From the NCBI RefSeq assembly GCF_040412425.1, contig NC_089744.1, positions 42,747,599 through 42,811,598 on the forward strand: a DNA stretch of 64,000 bases. The letters run 5' to 3'. Position 1 is the first letter of the stretch. Every line of letters starts with the position of its first letter. Origin of the DNA: Macrobrachium rosenbergii. Its lineage: Eukaryota > Arthropoda > Malacostraca > Decapoda > Palaemonidae. Of the stretch, positions 47,981 to 54,062 are shown one piece after another. Under the pieces are notes generated by a model. It did no database searches. It was given only the letters and a program-made list of their open reading frames with translations, and was not told the origin of the DNA. The translations under genes were made by a program, and so were the position numbers.

Positions 47981-50900
47981 CTCCCAAAAATCACAGCACG
48001 CCTAGTTTTTAAGATTAAGAGTTCGTTTTGACTCCTTTTTTTTTTGTCATTGCCTGAAGTTTAATATGCAACCATCAGAAATGAAAAAAATCAATATCAT
48101 ATATAAATATTGAAATATATGACCAAAAAAAAAAAAAATTTCATATATAATTGTATACAAATCGCGCTGTGAGCAAAGCGGTTAAAGCTAACAAGTTATT
48201 TTTTCTTTGTATTGTACACTAAATTGCGATGATTTTGGTATATAACAAATTGTACAACGATCAAAGCAAACAGAGAAAATATTATCACAAAATGATGCAT
48301 GAATTAAGTAGCAGCGCATGAGCGTAAAAGTTTTTTCAAAATCACCATAAATCGAAATATTGTGCTAGAGACTTCCTGTTGTTGCAAAATGAAGGTAATT
48401 GATTGAATATTACTAGACTGTAAGTGTTTTAGCTTACAATTGCAGTTTTCGATCATTTCGGTCAAGTTAAAGTTGACCAAAGGTAGAATTTTTTCTATTT
48501 GTCGTGATTTATATGAAAATATTTCAAAACTGATAAAAGCTACAACCATGAGTTATTTTTTATTGTATTCTACATGAAGTTGCGCACATTTTCATATATA
48601 AAACTTTATGTAACGACTAATATAAAACGGTGCAAACATTACGACAAAGTGATGAAAGAATTTCTGAGATGTTTGGCCGAGTTACTGTGCGGACATAAGG
48701 AAAAAGTTTTTTTTTTAAATTCACCATAAATCGAAATATTGTGCTAGAGACTTCCAATTTGTTGCAAAATGAAGGTAAATGATTGAATATTACTAGAATG
48801 TAAGAGTTTTAGCTTACAATTGCGTCTTTCGACCATTTCGGTCGAGTCAGTGTTGACTGAAGGTTGAAATTTTGGCACTTATCGTGATTTATATGAAAAT
48901 ATTTCCAAACTGATAAAAGCTACAACAGAGTTATTTTTTTTGTATTCTACATGAAATTGCGCACATTTTCATATATAAAACTTTATGTAACGACTAATAT
49001 AAAATGGTGCAAACATTACGACAAAATGACGAAAGAATTTCTGAGATGTTCGGCTGAGTTACCACGAGCGGACGTAAGGAAAAAGTTTTTTATTAAAAAA
49101 TTCACCATAAATCGAAATATTGTGCTAGATACTTCCAGTTTGTTGCAAAATGAAGGTACATGATTGAATATTACTAGAATGCGTTTTTCGACCATTTCGT
49201 TCGAGTTAAAGTTGACCGAAGGTTGAAATTTTGTCAGTTATCGTGATTTATATGAAAATATTTCAAAACTGATAAAAGCTACAACCATGAGTTATTTTTT
49301 GTTGTATTCTACATGAAATTGCGCACATTTTCACATATAAAACTTTATGTAACGACTAATGTAAAACGGTGCAAACATTACAACAAAGTGACGAAAGAAT
49401 TTCTGAGATGTTCGGCCGAGTTACTGCGCGCTGACGTAAGGGAAAAGTTTTTTTAAAAATTCACCATAAATCGAAATGTGCTAGAGACTTCCAATCTGTT
49501 GCAAAATGAAGGTACATGATTGAATATTACTAGAATGTAAGAGTTTTAGCTTACAATTGCGTTTTTCGACCATTTGGTTGAGTCAAAGTTGACCGAAGGT
49601 TGAAATTTTGGCACTTATCGTGATTTATATGAAAATATTTCCAAACTGATGAAAGCTACAACCATGGGTTGTTTTTTGTTGTATTTTACATGAAATTGCA
49701 CACATTTTCATATATAAAACTTTATGTAACCGCTAATATAAAACGGTGCAAAAATTACAACAAAATGACGAAAGAATTTCTGAGATGTTCGGCCGAGTTA
49801 CCGTGCGGACGTAAGGAAAAGTTTTTTTCAAAAACTCACCTTAAATCGAAATATTGTGCTAGAGACTTCCAATTTGTTGCAAAATGAAGGTTAATGATTG
49901 AATATTACTAGAATGTAAGAGTTTTAGCTTACAATTGCGTTTTTCCACCATTTCGGTCGAGTCAAAGTTGACCGAAGTTTGAAATTTTTTGTATTCGACG
50001 TACGATACGTCCACTCGTCACCCGACAGACAATTTTAGTCGACTTACGATACGTCCAGTCGGCGTTCAAGGGTTAATGAAGCCGATATTATGCAGGCTAT
50101 TAATGAAATTAAAAATGGATCAGCAGCCGGACCAGACGGCGTCCCTGCCATTTTGTTAAAGAAAGTAGTTCATTCTATCGCAAAGCCACTCGCAATATTA
50201 TTAAGACAAAGTGTAGGTATAGGCAAGATTTATGATGAACATAAATTAGCATATATTAACCCTATATTCAAAAGCGGATCAAGACTAGAGGCAAGTAATT
50301 ATAGGCCTGTGAGTCTAACATCACATAATATGAAAGTGTATGAATGGGTAATGAAGAAAAATATAATGAAACATTTAATGAAAAATATTTTGTTTAATAT
50401 AGGACAACATGGTTCTATGCCCGGAAAAAGTACACAAACCCAACTGTTGGTTCACCATGAAAACATAAAAATATGATAAAGGAAAAAGATACAGGTGTGG
50501 TTTACCTAGACTTTGCAAAAGCTTTAGACAAGGTAGACCATAATATATTAACAAAAAAAATTAGAAAACATTGTATTGTGGACAAAGTAGGAAGATGGAT
50601 AAAAGAATTTTTGCATAACAGAAAACAGATAGTGATAGCAAACGATGAGAAATCGGATGAAGCTAAGGTAATATCCGGTGTACCACAAGGTACGGTGTTA
50701 GCTGCATTGCTGTTTGTTATTATGATTGCAGACATAGACAGTAATGTTAAGGACTCGGTAGATAGAAGTTTCGCTGATGACACAAGAATAAGTAGAGAAA
50801 TTACTTGTGATGAAGATAGGAACTCGCTACAAAGAGACTAAACAAAATATATGAATGGACAGAGGTTGATAGGATGGTATTTAACTCTGATAAATTTGAA

Positions 50901-53900
50901 TCAATAAACTATGGTGATAAAGAATGAATGCTATATGCATATAGGGGACCTAATAACGAGATAATCACAAATAAGGAAGCAGTTAAAGACTTTGGTGTGA
51001 TGCTGAATAGGAATATGCTGTGCAATGATCAAATAGCAATACTATTGGCAAAATGCAAAGCAAAAATGGGAATATTGTTCCGGCACTTCAAAACAAGAAA
51101 AGCTGAACGCGTGATTATGCTTTATAAAACGTATGTACGTAGTCCACTTGAATATTGCAATATGATATGGTACCCACACTACCAAAAGGATATTGCACAA
51201 ATAGAGAGTGTACAAAGGTCCTTTACAGCGAGAATAGAAGTTAAGGACGTAGACTACTGGGAAAGACTACAATTCTTAAAATTATATAGTCTCGAAAGGA
51301 GAAGAGAATGCTACATGATAATACAGGCATGGAAACAGATAGAAGGAATTACTGAAAACATCATGGAACTAAAAATATCAGAAAGAGCAAGCAGAAGTAG
51401 ATTAATAGTGCCCAAAACACTACCAGGAAAACTAAGGAAAGCACACAGGACATTAATCCACTACGCACCAGCATCAATAATGCAGCGATTATTCAGTGCA
51501 TTACCAGCTCCTCTGAGGAACATATCAGGAGTGAGCGTAGGTATGTTTAAGAATAAGCTCAACAAACATCTAAGCTGCATCCCAGACCATCCAAGATTGG
51601 AAGATGCAAAATATACCGGAAGATGCATTAACAATTCTCTGGTAGACATCAAAGGTGCCTCACACTGAGGGACCTGGGGCAACCGGAACGAACTGCAAGG
51701 TCTGTAAGGTAAGGTCTTAGGATCATGCAGTATTGATCAAAATTATTGTTATTTTCCCAGGGCATATAAATAAACATTAAATATAAATATAAGGATCTTG
51801 AGTCCCCTACTGTCACTTGAAGCCCCAGCAATCTATCACTCATATAGGTCATCACATTCACTATATTGTCTAAAGATTTGTGCCACAGGAAAGAAAGGCC
51901 CCCCTTTCGGGTGACTAGCTAAGATGTGATCTGTAACTTGCACTGATGAGGTTGCAAAAGCTCTGAAGTCTTATGCACTGACTTGCAGATGACAAGGTCG
52001 TGTGGCCAAAGGAGCGTTTCTTGTGATGCAATGATGCCTTTGAAGTTTTTTCAGAACATGTTTAGGAGAGGAATATTCTGCTTGAGTCCAAAAATATTCC
52101 ATGAAATTATATCTAATGTATCCATGGCCACTCACGAAGTTGGGAATGAATGAGTTGAACATTTGGGTGGGTAGTGGGTGGGCAGTCACTCGCGGTGGGA
52201 GGTTAGCTGGCACTTGTGGTAGAAGGTGATCCTGCTCCCATACCCCTGCCTGGGGTGTTAGTAAGTTCCCCTTGGGCATGGTTGGTCCTAGTTTAGGTTA
52301 TATCTTAAAACTTTTACATAAGGACTGAAATTCTCTCCTTTAAGAACATCGAGGTGCTGAAATAGGCAGGTAATCCTGTAAGCCACTTTGTTTAATTTTG
52401 CATGGGGGTTCGTGGAAGATAAGAGGGTCAAAGCCCGTGGGAATCTTGACTTTCTCTACTACTTGTATGTCATCTAGCTTCACCAATGAGAGCAAATTGT
52501 GAATAACAACACGACATCTCTTCTCAGATTTCAGGCAAGGTGATTCATGATTGTTGGGCTTCAGTCCAGTGGGCAATCGAGAGGCTCTTTTCTTCTTTCT
52601 ACTGGTTTAAGTCTGCCAGCTGCCAATCCCCTCATGATCATTCTCATCATCATCCACAACAGGGGGAATAGGGTCAGAAGACTCGCGAGGGCTGGTGAAC
52701 TTCATTGAAGATCTGTCTTCCACTAGAGAGAGCGATTCCCACTTGGGAGGGTATGGTCACCACGCCCACATGTTGCACCCCGTTTCCCTTGTGTTGTTGG
52801 GTGGCGGGGAAATAATAGAGTGGACCCCCTCGAGCGGTTCCTGATTCGCGGCTTCACCTATTCGCAGATTTCTCTGTGAAACATATATGCACATTATTCT
52901 GGAAAATTTGCCTATTTGTGGTATTTTTCATAGGGAAATATTCACAAGTTACTGTTTTCATATAATTTTTGTGACATTATTCTGGAAAATTTCCCTATTC
53001 ATGACATTTTTCATAGGGAAATATTCACAAATTACTGTATTCATATAATTTTCTTGACTAAATGCACTTTTTGTGATAAAACTATTAAACTATTTAGGTA
53101 AAAGCATTTTTAGAGGCATTTTTGGTGTTTTGAACTATCAGAGTAGGCAGTTATAAGATTTGAGCTATTCGTGGGGAAGGGGTTAGTGGTACGCATCCCC
53201 CGCAAATACCGAGGGTTGACTGTAGATGCTTCTTTCAAAGGAGTCTGGTGGCTTGCTCTATGACTGTCCAATGTTTCATGCACTCCTTTGATTGCATCCC
53301 AGATCCATGAAAGAATATCTGTTTCCACATGTTTAAGACTTGAATGATTCATGTACAGTAATCCTTTGATCATGTCTCGGATCTGTGAAAATTTTGTCAT
53401 TTGTTTCCTCAGTTTTTTCAGTTTTTTCTCAAGGGATTTTGCTGTTTGGAAGGCATTTTCTGCTATATGGTACAGTATAGGTAGAACGTTGATTGGCAGG
53501 CCCCTTTAGAGGCAGATTGTAAGGATCATCAGCATAGATTTCCACTGAGCAGGTCCTTAGTCACTTAGTGATATATGATATTTTCTTGAGGGAGGATAAG
53601 CTTTTCAAAGGATCTCTCCTGGAGAATGTATTCTGGTACCAGGTCTTTGCATTTTGTATATGCAAAGTTAATTTCTTCATTGGAGAAAAGTTGGACTGAC
53701 AGATTATATAGCAGACAACTTTGGAATGGTTCGATTGGTAATGTATAAAGTAAAGACAATTGTATGCAAGTATGGAACTCGTCTGTGGGGCAGAGGTATC
53801 GTTAGGTGTCGGGGTCACTGGCGCAACTGATGGATGTTGGTCGGATGACACTCTTGTGGTAAAGGGAGGGCCAAGCACTGGCACATACTGTACATACATA

Positions 53901-53993
53901 CATACTTATATGCCTTTAAGCAGCATTACCAACACTTCTTTCTGCATACGCAGCATCACCAAAAATCCAAGTGTGGTTTTTTCATATATATAA

Positions 53994-54062
<69 letters not shown>

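Larger units (their letters stand above)
46751..51800 (+). mobile_element. 5'-truncated non-LTR retrotransposon (CR1/Jockey-group LINE), split by a TTAA element
   Basis: The order is endonuclease C-terminal half, linker, RT and a C-terminal region typical of CR1/L2/Jockey-group LINEs. The 5' end is lost within the endonuclease. A TTAA-type element (47875-50072) sits between the linker and RT. The 3' region after the stop at 51666 is short, AT-rich (aaatataaatataag) and ends near 51800. Frameshifts and stops show it is a dead copy. The clade is inferred from motif style only. Confidence 0.83.
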
